Shown here piece by piece: positions 47,270-58,430 of a stretch of 64,000 nucleotides of DNA. The stretch spans positions 20,203,018 through 20,267,017 of the forward strand of contig JAJEKV010000020.1 in the NCBI GenBank assembly GCA_021234155.1, given 5' to 3'. The DNA comes from Isoetes taiwanensis (Eukaryota; Streptophyta; Lycopodiopsida; Isoetales; Isoetaceae). Below the pieces are notes generated by a model. It saw only the letters and a list, made by a program, of their open reading frames with translations, did not search any database and had not been told where the DNA came from. Both the position numbers and the translations under genes were made by a program. Numbering within the stretch: the stretch's first letter is position 1; every line of letters begins with the position of its first letter.

Positions 47270-48521
47270 AGATTTTGCTGGAAAAGGCCCCACGAAATGC
47301 ATATTCAGGGCAAAGGAAGCTTTTAAGAAGGTGTGTATGCTCTGAAATTATACTTTATTGGGAAAATTGTTAAAATGCCTTTCTATTTTGTTGTATTTAT
47401 CGAAATGCCTCCTGACCCTCCTCTTCCTCCAAGTTCTCTTGCATCTGGTTCTCATCAATGGTGCACAAAGGGTCATCGAGGATTGCTTGATAGGCTGTAA
47501 TTTTCTGACACCAGAATCAGGGGGCTGCGCAGTAACACCAAACCAAGGATTTACTTCATACTCTTCTTTCCCAACCCTTGCTTGTTCTTCATTAACTACT
47601 TCATCCCCTCAGGAGGGCTTCAAGCTCTTGGCTGTCCTCCTGAAAGCTTGTACAGCATATGGAACCAGAACTGCATCATATACCATAGACGGAATGCAAA
47701 TATTTGGAGAAGATTTAGCATGCACTTCCAATGGCCACGCATGCTGGACATCATAGTACCATAAAGATGCATATGTTGGATTTATTATCTGATGTTGAGC
47801 ATATGCAATGCCAAGCTCTTTACGTGCAGATGGATTCTGAAAAACAGACACTTCATTTATATGATCTAAAGGGTATTTTCAACATTTTTCCTATTGTATT
47901 ATAAGTACTTCTTTTATTACATGTTATCAAGTAACTAAATAATACTTATAATAGGTTTGAGATGTTCTTATCCATTTTCTTGTTTTCTTATAGAATGATG
48001 GAGCAGGCACTTCAAAGGACAATTTAAATGTGGAAGTGACTAATTCCTTGAGCGATTTGCTAGTGTTGATGCTCCAAGCATTGTGTCAAATTCAGATTCA
48101 TACGACATAGACATCATGGGGCTATTTGACGAAAAGGTTTTTTATACTTTGAAATGCATTTACTTTTAAGAAACAACTCGTTTTTTTTCTTATATAGTAT
48201 TCTGACTTGTAGGAAAACGATCTAAGTGATCACGTCTATAATGATAAATATGGTAATGCTGATCCAAATAATCCAGGAAGTGGAAACACAAATACGTCTT
48301 CTAGTTGTGGATCTTCAAGTAGTAGCTCATCTGCTACTAGCAGCTCATCAGAAAGTGATGATGAGAAGGATGGAAGTGATAGTAGTGATGCGGCAGACTT
48401 AGGGACAAGACCAAGAACACCACCTCCGAAGAAAAAAACAGTGCATGATGTTTGTAAAAGCATCTATGGTAGGCGAGGGGAACCAGAACCGACAGTACCT
48501 GAACAATTTATAAAAACTTAA
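47270..48521 (+). CDS. CACTA-borne Ser-rich acidic protein (spliced, damaged)
   Basis: Exon-like blocks on the + strand: about 47,260-47,331 (DFAGKGPTKCIFRAKEAFKK, donor GTGTG); 47,995-48,138 (NDGAGTSKDNLNVE, then, after a one-base slip, SVDAPSIVSNSDSYDIDIMGLFDEK); 48,213-48,521 (ENDLSDHVYNDKYGN, a long Ser run, ESDDEKDGSD, PRTPPPKKKTVHDVCKSIYG) ending at TAA. No known domain. Ser-rich and acidic with a basic patch, so possibly nuclear. It faces the - strand gene tail to tail. The slip in the middle exon suggests damage. Confidence 0.45.
47350..47860. other. Unassigned ORFs in CACTA
   Basis: Open frames on both strands (+ 47,358-47,756; - 47,851-47,609) lie in the intron-sized gap of the Ser-rich gene. 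The - strand frame (ARKELGIAYAQHQIINPTYASLWYYDVQ) looks protein-like but is not recognised. Confidence 0.25.
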
Positions 48522-48689
48522 GCACATTGAGTTTGATTTTGTTGTTGCTATTTGCTATGATCTTGTATTTGATTTATAAGACGATAACTAATGTATTGCT
48601 TATTTTGGAGTTATAATATTAATCAATATATTTTACTCAATAGCATTATGGATCCATCATTTATAATGAACTCAATGGAATGCTATATA

Positions 48690-50604
48690 CAGTGTCCTTA
48701 CCTTTACTTCAGAAACCTCTTGCGTTTTAATCCACTTCTTAAACCCACCTGCATTTTTTATCACTTCTAGTTGCATGGTAGTAGGGTATCCACGATAATG
48801 CTTGAACTAAATTAGTAATGCACACAATAATTAGAACATAAAATAGCCCACATATGTGGGCAACCATTTAAAAAAGGTAGCTTGCACAAATCTGCAGGGG
48901 TTCAAAAGAGCATAGTCTACATCGCACAAGAGAACTAGGTACAGAGCTGGGGAACCAACCTGCTTAAATGCCTGCTTAGTGAACAGAAAAAGTTACTGAC
49001 AGCATGGACAGAGGATTTGGGGAAAGAGCGAAATGGAATTACATGAATCGACCTGAGACCACACGGCTGTCTGCATTCAGAACTAGACATAACTATAAAT
49101 GCAAGTTGAGCGAAGCAAAAGAAGAGGACAGCAAAAGAGGAGGACATTTTATGGCTGTAGTTACTTGACATGAAGCAAGACTAGTATGTTACAGTAAAAC
49201 ATTAACATATTAAGAAGTTGAAGGACATATGTGAACTTGAAGAATCCTCTAACTTTAACATTGAAATGAATGCAAAAATAACAACAACTTACAAATTCAG
49301 CTTTAATGGAATCTAATCCCCCTGAACCGGTTGTATTCTTTATCTTTCTTGCAGCAGCCGCATTCTTCTTATCCTTATTTTCCTTCTTACTATCCTCTAA
49401 AAATATTCCCATACCTTGTCGTTCTTGCAATCTTGAGGTTTCCTCATTCTTGGATTTTCTCGTGCTTGTTTCCTCATTTTATATCTATAACAAGGCATCA
49501 CATGTTTTAGAAAGCAAAATATAAAAATGACGATGAAAGTCAAGAATGTTTACCTGTAATCATTCCATTTCTTGCTGAGCCTTCCTAAGACCCAACGGCT
49601 AGAAAAACCCGTGCCATAGTCACTTTTCAAAGCATGAATGACTTTTTCTTTATGGGCTCTTTTTACCAAGGGCCACGGTTGATGTATGTCATGGCAATGA
49701 AGTCTGACAAGTTCCATGGCGGATCTCATAAATTTTTTTCCTTCCTCATCCATATGTATCTGCCCTCCTTCATAAACACAGACCTGGTGCAATGCAAGAA
49801 GGTATTAGAAATGAGATCTGAAGACCAACACTATTATAGTTAATCCATGCACTAGTATTATAGACACAAGCATGAAATAAAAATATGATGCAAGTTAGCT
49901 TAAGAATCTCTATATTCACTACTTAGTCACTGCCATGGTCTCGTCAATCCAACTATCTGACGAAATAGATATTAGAATCAAGTGTTAGAACAAGAAGAAC
50001 CCATAAAACCAGCAGTATGGCTATGGATTAAAGGGGCAAAAAGCTCTGCTACAAGGTAACAGAAAATCAGGGGCAGGAATTAGAGGGAATGAGGAAAAGA
50101 AAAATACTGCTAGATCCTGGAAGAAGGAGGCATGACAGATCAGATCTTGAACACCAAATATTGCCTAACAATATGTCAGAATATGTAGATCAGGTCTTGA
50201 ACAACAATGCTGAAATTACATATCAAATATTGAGCAAATATAACAGTAAAATATGCACTAGCCTTTTCTTTGGATAAGAATCTAAAGGTAACAGACTTGG
50301 CCCTGTGTCCACATGGGTCTTCCTCGTCACTGCCTTCATCGGCTACTTCATGGTTGTCATTACTGAGGTCTCTTCTTTTGGTTTCGTGCTCTGAACTCTT
50401 ACGACTGGAGAACGATGCATCTGACTTCCTACCGCTTTTACATATGCTCCCACTCTTACAAGCACTAGGAGAATCATCAGCCGCTCCCATCATAATGTTG
50501 CTTGCCCTTTTCCTAATTCCTGGACTTAATAATTGGGACAAGAAAGCAATTCTTTCCAGAATCTGCTGCTGGCTCAATGCATCATCTGCATGATTAGAAC
50601 CCAA
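48690..50604 (-). CDS. CACTA Transposase_24-like (TNPA/Ptta-type) gene, damaged
   Basis: Likely the accessory protein that binds subterminal repeats. Exon-like blocks on the - strand: 50,604 to about 50,265, starting MGSNHADDALSQQQILERIAF and rich in Ser and charged residues (DEGSDEEDP); 49,792-49,552 (EGKKFMRSAMELVRLHCHDIHQ, then SSRWVLGRLSKKWNDYR, donor GTAAAC); about 49,470-49,280 (ERQGMGIFLEDSKKE, AAAARKIKNTTGSGG); and about 48,800-48,690 (QLEVIKNAGGFKKWIKTQE). The order W..V..L.K.W..YR then K..NTTGS.. matches the Transposase_24 pattern (..N......H..GS..F). It is on the opposite strand to the TNP2 gene, and its first exon starts just left of the truncated TNP2 coding. Confidence 0.5.
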
Positions 50605-50639
50605 GTCATGATTATAACTTATTTCAAATTAGGCAAGTA

Positions 50640-52142
50640 TCAAGTGAAAAATATGGATGTATATCTAGAGCCACTCATCGAAGAGTTGCAAATACTATGG
50701 AAAGGGATCCAAATGCATGATATAACTAGGTCGCCTCAGGCATTTACCTTTCGTGCTATATGTTGTTTCACCATTCATGACTACCCAGGATTTGGCTATG
50801 CATCAGGTGTGTTATACATATTATAAATTTGTATTCTAGGCTATATCCTTTGATGATTGTATAGTTTTTCTCATCTTTCATTTCTTAATGCATAGGTTTG
50901 CAAACAAGTGGAAAGTTTGGATGTCCTTCATGTGGAGTCGAGTTGCCATCTTATCGCTCGAAGCACTTATATAAGCAAATATACCGTGGCCATAAAAAAT
51001 ATTTGCCACCTGCACATCACATGCGTGGACGTATAAACACTGGAAAACCAAGAAGAAGAACTCCCAAGGATTGGTTAGATACTTGGGTAGAAGCTCGTAC
51101 ATCCCAAAATTTGACTGATGATAGTTTGGTGGTTGCACCCCCTGGTATGAAACGACTTTCCATTTTCTATAGCCTTGAGTACTGGTCACAGCTAAAAATT
51201 GCACACTTGCTCGACCCCATGCATATCTTTAAAAATGTCGGCCACTCATTATGGAGACATTTAATTGGTGATTGTGATACTTTGGCCAGTAGAAATGATT
51301 TGAAGGATCAAAACATAATGCCGCAATTATGGCCACCACAAAATGGACGGAAGTGCAAAAGTGCACCTTGGGTACTAAGCAAGAAAGAGGAGAACCAAGT
51401 CAAACAGGTTATATCTAGTATGAGAACACCCACGGGTTATGCTGCATCCTTGCGCAAGGCATTCACCAGAGATGGTGAGCTTAAGGGATTGAAGACACAC
51501 GATTGGCACAAGTTTCTACAAGTAAGTATTGAATTCCTTTTGTAAATATATAAAATTGCATTTAGTTTTTACATACATTTTGCATTTGTTGCATCATGCT
51601 CGACAATGCATTATAATTCAATTTTGATACCAATATTTGCTTTTTATTTTAGCATGTTCTACCATGTGCGATAGATAAATGCCTGACACCAAAAATACGA
51701 GATGTCATTTATCGGTTGGGAAAGTTTGCAAGGTACAAAACCTATGACTTGTTAGTTCATTATGTGAAATTGTATTAATAGCAATATTATGTGTCACAGG
51801 TGGGTTTCCTTAAAGGAAATTAATGTGTCTGATATACCAAAAATGGAGGTTGAAGTTGTTGAATTATTATGCATCTTAGAGCGAGATTTTCCTACCAGTT
51901 TTTTTGATCTTCAAGTACATCTTTTGATACATCTCCCAGAGGGGATTCGCTTGCTTGGGCCAGCTCCTGGACGTTGGATGTTCTTTTTGGAATGGTATAT
52001 GAAAGTTTTAAAAGGTTTTGTTCGTCAAATGGCTAGACCAGAAGGATGTATGGCAGAAGGGCATTTGGTGCAAGAGATCCTTTTCTTCATGACTGATGCC
52101 ACCACATCAATACAAGGGGATGCTCCACATATATGGAAGAAA
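50640..52142 (+). pseudogene. CACTA TNP2/DUF4218 transposase, 5' missing and LINE-interrupted
   Basis: TNP2 is the CACTA transposase that cuts at the termini. Exons on the + strand: about 50,640-50,803 (MDVYLEPLIEELQILW, AFTFRAICCFTIHDYPGFGYASG, donor GTGTG); 50,896-51,521 (GLQTSGKFGCPSCGVELPSYRSKHLY, GHKKYLPPAHHMR, FYSLEYWSQLKIAHLLDPMHIFKNV); 51,651-51,733 (HVLPCAIDKCLTPKIRDVIYRLGKFAR); 51,800-52,142 (VVELLCILERDFPTSFFDLQVHLLIHL, GRWMFFLEWYMKVLKGFVRQMARPEGCMAEG), the DUF4218 region. The N-terminal part that normally carries the helper domain is absent upstream. A LINE begins at about 52,145, cutting off the C-terminus. Confidence 0.85.
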
Positions 52143-52560
52143 GAGCTTGCCCCAGATTTTTGCTCACAAGGAAAATTTCTTCCATAGCTAACTGCCCGGT
52201 CTACATTATGGACTGGAATCCCCTCTATATCCCGGGCAATTTTTCTGGTGTTGCCACTACTACTTGGGTCTCCTGCCCAAACCTTCCCCCAAAATTCTGG
52301 ACTCATAATCACCTTACTGCTATAGGAGGCTGTCTGGGGGAAGTTGTCGATATTTCTATCCCTCAAACCGACTTCCCCTCTATCTGCATTTTGAAAGAAA
52401 TTGAATCTGGAGAAATTCATTGGTACCAGGATTGATGAAGACATCTTTCTAGATGTTGTAATCAAGTATTCCAAAATTCCTGTCATAAAGGAATATAAGG
52501 AAGATAAAGCTCCCCTCGATAAAGGAAAGGCTCCAATGTACTGACCTAAAAAAGGTTTGG
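52143..52560 (+). pseudogene. LINE ORF1 remnant (DUF4283-like)
   Basis: RFLLTRKISSIANCPVYIMD, then WNPLYIPGNFSGVATTTWVS, then CPNLPPKFWTHNHLTAIGGCLGEVVDI follows the plant LINE ORF1 pattern W.P.F.P......VWV.LP.LP...W....L..IG...G. This domain is part of the RNA-binding ORF1 protein. Only its second half is present because of the 5' truncation, and later frames are broken. Confidence 0.72.
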
Positions 52561-52969
52561 GTTGGAAAAAGCCCTAAAGAGTAAGAAAGAGGGAGATCTG
52601 CGGTGAGTGGGGAAACCAAGCAAACAAAAGAATGATAATCCTATAAACATCATTCCTCTTATGATCTCACATTGCTAATAAGGTGAATAACATTGAAAAT
52701 ATCAAGGCAAATAATGTGATCATCGAGGAGATTGAAGAGATGAAGGATGACAAAGCTTTAGTTATATGTAAGAAGTTTTGGAAGAAATTCACTATGTTTA
52801 TGATAGTGACCATTCGGAGCAAACACTTCCTAGAGCGGGGGGATTGAAAGGGACCTAGATAAAGAAGATGAAAAAAGGCTCTTGGGAACTGGTCACATCA
52901 AGCGAAAAAAAAGAGAAATAAAAACAAACCTTTGAAGTCTCAAGGAGAAGTTCAAGGGTCGAGAAAAAA

Positions 52970-53840
52970 ACTGATTTTTATGGATATTAACTTTAGATGT
53001 GTATCTTGGAATCTCCAAGGTATTAATTCAAATGTCAAACGAGATAGGCTAAAAGTTTGCATTTCATCCATTAATCTTCGACATGATTTTTTTTTCGGGA
53101 ACATAAGCTTCATGATGATGATTTTGAGAGACTTATAGCTAACACCCTTCCTCCTAGTTTTAGACTTTGGGCTATTAGGGCAAATAATAATTTCTGAGGT
53201 ATTTCTATAGCTTGGAAAAGCAGTTTAAATATATCCAACATTCAGATGATGCATGGCAACTGTGGGAGATGGCAAATTCTCCATGGAGATCTCGGAACCA
53301 AAAGGTTTGCCTTGGTCAATATCTATGCTCATAATCAGCCTGGTGAGAGAAGTCCCATGTGGAATATAATCAGAAATAGCTTAGCTAATATCCCTTATGA
53401 TAACCGCATTCTTCTTTGGTGATTTTAACATGGTTACTCATGATTTTATGAGGAGTACTAACTTTAGACCTCTCCTCAACCAAGAGCTGAGAATTCTTGG
53501 GGGCACCTTATCTCCATGCATGATCTTAAACTGGCTAGAACTCAACCAAATACTTTTAGCTGGTTTAATCAGAGAATTGATGACCCTATCCACTGCCTTC
53601 ATGACCGTTTCTATGTCAGTGAGAACCTTTGGAACCAATGTGATAGGGTTTCCAATCTAAATGGCTTTACTATCTCTGATCACTTTCCCCAGTTGCTGGA
53701 AATAAGAGGAGACACCTCAAATGCCAAGAGAAAATCCTACTTCAAGTTAAATGTCTCTCTTCTTGATCAGACTACCTTTCTTCATGAATTTGAACAGGTT
53801 TATAGGAAGACCCTAAACCTAGAGATCGGTTAGGATGGAT
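52970..53840 (+). pseudogene. LINE endonuclease (APE-type) remnant
   Basis: Fragments in shifting frames: FRCVSWNLQGINSNVKRDRL (52,988), the N-terminal SWN..G motif; GDFNMV (about 53,416), the catalytic D.N motif; and NTFSWFNQRIDDPIHCLHDRFYVS (about 53,545), matching the (F/Y)TW....S.LDR motif. Stops and slips between them show inactivity. The normal role is to nick target DNA to prime reverse transcription. Confidence 0.78.
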
Positions 53841-54205
53841 GGAATGGTGGGTGAAAAGCGCCAAAATATAAAAAGCGGCTCAAAATCAGGGGCAAGCAAA
53901 TTTATAATCAAGAAAAGCAAGACGATGGATTTGAGAACTCAACTCCAAGCAAACTCCCTTGGATCAGCAAAGAGAATATAAAAATTCAAGTTGAGAGAGA
54001 AGAACTCAAAATTGCTAAAGGTTGGAAGCTAAAAGCAAAAAATCGGGGAACTTAAGGATGATGAGAGGAGTAATTCAAGTATTTCTTCATCAAAGCTAAA
54101 GGGAGGGCTAAGAGAAATCAGATCTATAGTGTAAAGGTCAATGGCAATCCCATCTCTGAGGACAATGATCTTAAACAAGCTGCTACAGATCACTTTAAGA
54201 GAATA

Positions 54206-55720
54206 ATGGGAACCTCTCCTACTACTATGGAAGAGAATATTGACAATTTCATTCAGATTCAGAGATCCATCCAAGATGAGCAGAATGAAAGCATGAATGC
54301 TCCTTTTACCAATGAAGAATTGTGGGCAAATGTTTCAGGTATGGAAAATGGTAAGACTCCGGGTCCTGATGGCCTCCCAGTGGAATTTTTTAAAAAAACT
54401 TGGAATATTATTGGAAATGAGGTTACTAATGTGTGTAATGAGTTTTTAATTCTCAGGAATCTAGACTGCAGAATCAATACCAGCTTTATCTCCTTGATCC
54501 CTAAAATAGATGAACCTGAAACTTTCTCTGATTTCAGACCCATATCCCTCACCAATGTTATTTACAAAATCATCTCTGCTACCATAGCCTCTAGACTGAA
54601 ACCTATTCTGGATCTTACCATCTCCAATACCCAAAGTGCTTACCTAAAGGATAGGTCCATTCTAGATAATGTAGCCACAGCTATCATTGGCATGCATTGG
54701 GCTAAAGAAACTAAACAGGACATTGCCCTGCTCAAACTGGATATTACTAAGGCTTTTGACACGGTCAGCTGGAGTTTCCTCTTCAAATGTTGTCAAAAGA
54801 TGGGGTTCTCCCAGGAAGTGATAAGTATTTTTCAAGCCATCCTTTACAACTCAAGATCCTCGGTTCTGATCAATGGAGAATGCAGCCCTTTCTTTGAGAT
54901 AAAGAGAGGCGTCAAGCAAGGTTGCCCTCTCGCCCCTTTTCTTTTTCTTATAATCATGGAAGCCTTGAATTGTGCTTTCAAAAAAGCTGACCAGGAGAAG
55001 AGAATTGTGGGACTTAAACTTCCTGATAATCAAGAGGCATGTTTTTTCCTTAATGCTCACTTTGCAGATGACACTTTTCTCTTTGTCACTATGGAAGAAA
55101 GATCCATCACAAACACCCAAATTGTTCTCCAAGACTTTGGTAATTGCTCGGGATGTAAGATCAACCCTCTCAAATCCAAACTCATTGCAAGAAATCAGGT
55201 AAAAGGGCAGCAAACTGCCCAAACCCTTGGCTGTGAGTATCTCTCCCCAATTACTAATAAATCTAAAATCTTGGGTATTCCTTTTGCTTTAAGGACTAAT
55301 GCTAGTAATCTTTGGGGGGATATTATTGAGAAGTTCCACAGAAAGGCTGATCTCTTAAACAGTAAATATCTGTCCAAAAATGGAAGAGCTATCTTAGCCA
55401 ACTCGGTCATTTCTTCTTCTCATGTTTACCAGTCTTCTATCCTCTTAGCTTCTAAAAAGGTCACTTCTAAACTCCAAGGCATTTTAGGTAGATTTATTGC
55501 TAGTGGGGGTAGCAACAGAACCTGGGTTCCAGTTTCCATGAAAGAATGTATGAAGAAAAGGAAGCATGGTGGTCTTGGAGTTTTGGATATTGAGAAACAA
55601 GGGCTGGCCCCGGCGATAAATACATTTATAGAGCTGGCCATGATGAGATTAATCACCACGTGTCAAAGCTTATTGATCATTACCTTGCTAAGTGTAAACC
55701 CTTTGGGTGGAGAAATGTGA
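54206..55720 (+). CDS. LINE reverse transcriptase, long intact stretch
   Basis: A 504-codon open frame with the full non-LTR reverse transcriptase motif series: GKTPGPDGLPVEFFKKTW; SFISLIPKIDEPETFSDFRPISLTNVIYKII; LDITKAFDTVSW, with the first catalytic Asp; RGVKQGCPLAPFLF; and FADDTFLF (about 55,061), the catalytic Y/FADD box intact. Thumb motifs follow (SKILGIPF, KNGRAILANSVISS, CMKKRKHGGLGVLD). The frame shifts near 55,660, where 55,660-56,301 continues. The catalytic core is intact but endonuclease and ORF1 are broken, so the copy is not autonomous. Confidence 0.92.
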   Translation: MGTSPTTMEENIDNFIQIQRSIQDEQNESMNAPFTNEELWANVSGMENGKTPGPDGLPVEFFKKTWNIIGNEVTNVCNEFLILRNLDCRINTSFISLIPKIDEPETFSDFRPISLTNVIYKIISATIASRLKPILDLTISNTQSAYLKDRSILDNVATAIIGMHWAKETKQDIALLKLDITKAFDTVSWSFLFKCCQKMGFSQEVISIFQAILYNSRSSVLINGECSPFFEIKRGVKQGCPLAPFLFLIIMEALNCAFKKADQEKRIVGLKLPDNQEACFFLNAHFADDTFLFVTMEERSITNTQIVLQDFGNCSGCKINPLKSKLIARNQVKGQQTAQTLGCEYLSPITNKSKILGIPFALRTNASNLWGDIIEKFHRKADLLNSKYLSKNGRAILANSVISSSHVYQSSILLASKKVTSKLQGILGRFIASGGSNRTWVPVSMKECMKKRKHGGLGVLDIEKQGLAPAINTFIELAMMRLITTCQSLLIITLLSVNPLGGEM

Positions 55721-56661
55721 ACATGCACCTCCCTGAAAGCTTATTCTTTGATTTCAAGGTTCCTAATAATACCCCCGGAATCATTAAAAAGTGGATTAGA
55801 GCATGGAAAGCAGTTAGCAGGATGTATTCTTGGAAGGAGGGCCTTTCTAAGGATCAAACAATTTTTTGGAACCCCTCTCTAATTCTAAATAACCCTGACA
55901 TCTGCTTGGCTATGCATTTTCCTATTCAGTGCAAAAAATGGTCAGATAGAGGCATCACTCACATTTCTCATCTGTTTAATGATGTGGGCTTTATAGAATT
56001 TCAAAATTCAGTTCTTGCAGACATGGGTGAAGATCATGAGAGACTCTACCAAGCCATAAGGAGTTGCCTTAATGAAGGAGTGTGGCATAACCAAGAAACC
56101 CAATGGCATGTTCATGGTAACACAGGTTACAGGGTTAAAAATGCTTACAGATTCCTGACAAGGAGCTACACCATCTCCATTCATACCAAATGGGAGATCA
56201 CTGAGGAGAGATGTATAGCAAATCTAAAATTCATGTGGAACTCTCCTATTAACCCCAAAATCAAGGCCTTTTTATGTGGCAACTTCGGCATAAGGCTTTA
56301 GCCACCAATGTAAAAAAAGATTTAGATTAAACATGGTGCTTCTAACTTATGTGAGAGATGTTTCTGTGAAGCTGAAGATGAAAGTCATTTGTTCAAGAAC
56401 TGTTTATGGGCCGAGTGGGTACTTGAGCTAGTCTGGCCGAGGGAATTCCAAATTCCCAACCCTTTGTCCTCTACCCCCTCGGTTGAAATCCTCTTTCCTA
56501 ATGATCCTCGAGGATTTTGGAGAATCTACATTCTACTACGGAGGATCCGGAAAGCAAGGAACTCAATCATTTTTGACCAAGAGATTATCCGGCCGATTGC
56601 GGTGATCAAGCAAACCAAATATGATATCTCTTGGATAAGAGAGATTTTCTCAATTCACTAA
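55660..56661 (+). pseudogene. LINE ORF2 C-terminal part with zf-RVT-like motif
   Basis: Frame 55,660-56,301 follows reverse transcriptase (INPKIKAFLCGNFGIRL corresponds to P.KI..F.W....). After a slip, ANLCERCFCEAEDESHLFKNC (about 56,335-56,400) forms the C..C......H..F.C zinc motif of plant L1 elements. Frame 56,389-56,661 continues with RKARNSIIFDQEI. Confidence 0.8.
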
Positions 56662-56689
56662 CGTCTTCTTTTTTTTTGATCCAGTAGGT

Positions 56690-57000
56690 AATATTCTCAT
56701 TGCACAAAAGAAGAATTGGAATCGGATTAATCTGGGGTAAATTCCATGTGGTTGGATGGACCAATTGAGCCACACCAACAAATTTTACCATGGTGATCAT
56801 TGTCGTTGTATTGTTCAGGCATTCAAAGTCCGGGCCTTGAGGAGAGGACTCATTTGTGAAGCAATAGACCACTCGTGTCGTTTTAATCCTTCTAAATGTG
56901 GGTCATGTAGTCAGATTGCGCTCTCATTCATTCATCTCTGCTACCAAAGGCATGGGTAGAAAGGACAAAAGAAAAGTTGGAGAAGCATCTGGATCTGCTA
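56690..57000 (+). pseudogene. LINE RNase H remnant
   Basis: Fragments such as FDPVGNILIAQKKNW (about 56,677), and QAFKVRALRRGLICEAIDHSCR, with ALRRGL preceding the helix of plant LINE RNase H (A...ALR.GL..A). Weak but in the right place, just before the poly(A) tail. Confidence 0.55.
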
Positions 57001-57251
57001 AACCAGAAATCTGAAATCAGACTTATCATAGAACTATATATTAGATCATCTCAGTTTTAAGTTTTTTTTTTAAGTCTTATATGACTATGGATGTAGTATC
57101 TAAGTTTTAGATTTTTTCCAGAATCTAAAAGATAGATCGAATGGGTTAATCACTTCCCAAGATAAAAAAAGTTGACTTTTTGTACTCATATATACATATG
57201 TATTTCTATGTATAACTTATTAATACAAATATAGCCTTCAATCAAAAAAAA

Positions 57252-57519
57252 AGATTGATTTTATATATAATAGTAACTAGCGATGTTTTCTTGCAATTGT
57301 GATGATACACCATTATGCAATCTTACACTATAGCTTATACCATAGAATTGCAATGTTGGACTAACATAGTTATTGACCTTCCATAATGAATCGAATAGTA
57401 ATATCAAGGCAATATGTTACAATTATTGATGCAAGTACAAACATTACTTGTAACAAGCAAACAAGACTATGTACTAATAAATTAATGGAGGAGTTGTTGA
57501 AAATGTTGCATCTTCAGTC
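57252..57519. other. CACTA sequence right of the LINE, non-coding
   Basis: AT-rich and without recognisable coding. Confidence 0.45.
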
Positions 57520-58021
57520 ATATTATTACTATAACACTCATAATGTCACTACTTGAATCGAGATAGCACGTCACACAATTGATGGGACAATATCTAACAA
57601 TATTGGTGATGCAAATAGTAACGTCTATTGTGGCATATACTATGGCTACACAAACATTGACGGAATTTGTGAGACTAAAGCTGCTATTATATCTGTTGCT
57701 AATAACACCACTTATAGTGTCAGTAATGGATACTGACACTAATAATGATGCTATATATGCAACAACTGGTGACACTATAAGTAGTGGACACTGACACTAA
57801 TAGTGATGCTATATGTGTAGCAATTGGTGACACTATAGTTGATGCTAATAACAACATTTATTGTGTCATAACAAAGTTACTGACACTACCAATGACACAA
57901 TAAGTGAGGCTATAGGTGACAAACATTGTGGCACCTATAGTATCACTTCTTTATAAATGTCATCAATAATGGCATAGTGTATATTTTTCAAAGTTTGGGT
58001 GACGTTTTGGTGACACTAATT
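57520..58021. repeat. CACTA right subterminal repeats
   Basis: Repeated TGACACTA(A/T), GTGACACTATA and GCTATAT.TG units, the same type as at the left end. Includes a ~55-base near-duplication (57,735 and 57,791: CTGACACTAATA.TGATGCTATAT). Confidence 0.8.
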
Positions 58022-58040
58022 GACCCCTTCTCTTGTAGTG

Positions 58041-58430
58041 CATGAGGATGGAGCCCTGCATTCCCTTGCCCTGCATCTGCATTTTCTTGCCTTGCATCCT
58101 CTAGAGGTGGACCTTGGTTAGTGGCAAATTGACTGTCTGCCAATTCTTCTTCAATCCTTCTTACCATCCTTTATTGCTTCAATCCTTCTTACCATCCTTC
58201 AATCCTTCTAGCAAATAGAACAATATTCCAGGGAGAATCTCGGTAGGAACTCCAATATGATGGCCCCTAGCCTGGATCTTGAGGCAATCACGTGTGTTGG
58301 AGATGACGATCTAGACCCAAGTCACTGGTGGGCAGTGATTATACCCAAAGCATCCTTTGAGCAGCTAGTTGATATGGTAGCACTGAGGTTTTGAGATGCA
58401 GAAGGAAATTGTTTCAAGAAGAATGATTAA
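58041..58430 (-). mobile_element. Ty3/gypsy 5' portion (start of gag)
   Basis: Read on the - strand, RRIEEELADSQFATNQGPPLED and NADAGQGNAGLHPHE run up to the CACTA insertion site and continue beyond it at 46,564 in LGMLLAPFTPAPLAFDGSWN. This is the upstream half of the interrupted gag. A 12-base tandem (ATCCTTCTTACC / AATCCTTC) lies at 58,150-58,210. The tRNA primer site and 5' LTR were not identified. Confidence 0.7.

Larger units (their letters stand above)
52143..57251 (+). mobile_element. L1-type LINE, 5'-truncated, inside the CACTA element
   Basis: Order on the + strand is a DUF4283-like ORF1 remnant, endonuclease, reverse transcriptase, zinc finger and RNase H remnant. It ends with TTCAATC followed by nine A (57,243-57,251). 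The left limit is judged from where ORF1-like coding starts. No convincing target-site duplication was found. Confidence 0.82.
46568..58040. mobile_element. CACTA (En/Spm-type) DNA transposon, 11.5 kb
   Basis: Termini CACTACAAGAGAAGGGGTC (46,568-46,586) and its exact reverse complement (58,022-58,040) are flanked by the 3-bp duplication CAT (46,565-46,567; 58,041-58,043), as expected for CACTA elements. It holds subterminal repeats at both ends, a TNP2-type transposase gene (+), a Transposase_24-like gene (-) and a Ser-rich acidic gene (+). It is interrupted by a LINE. Joining the flanks restores gypsy gag continuity at protein level (..NAGLHPHE | LGMLLAPFTP..), which confirms the insertion site. 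Confidence 0.95.
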
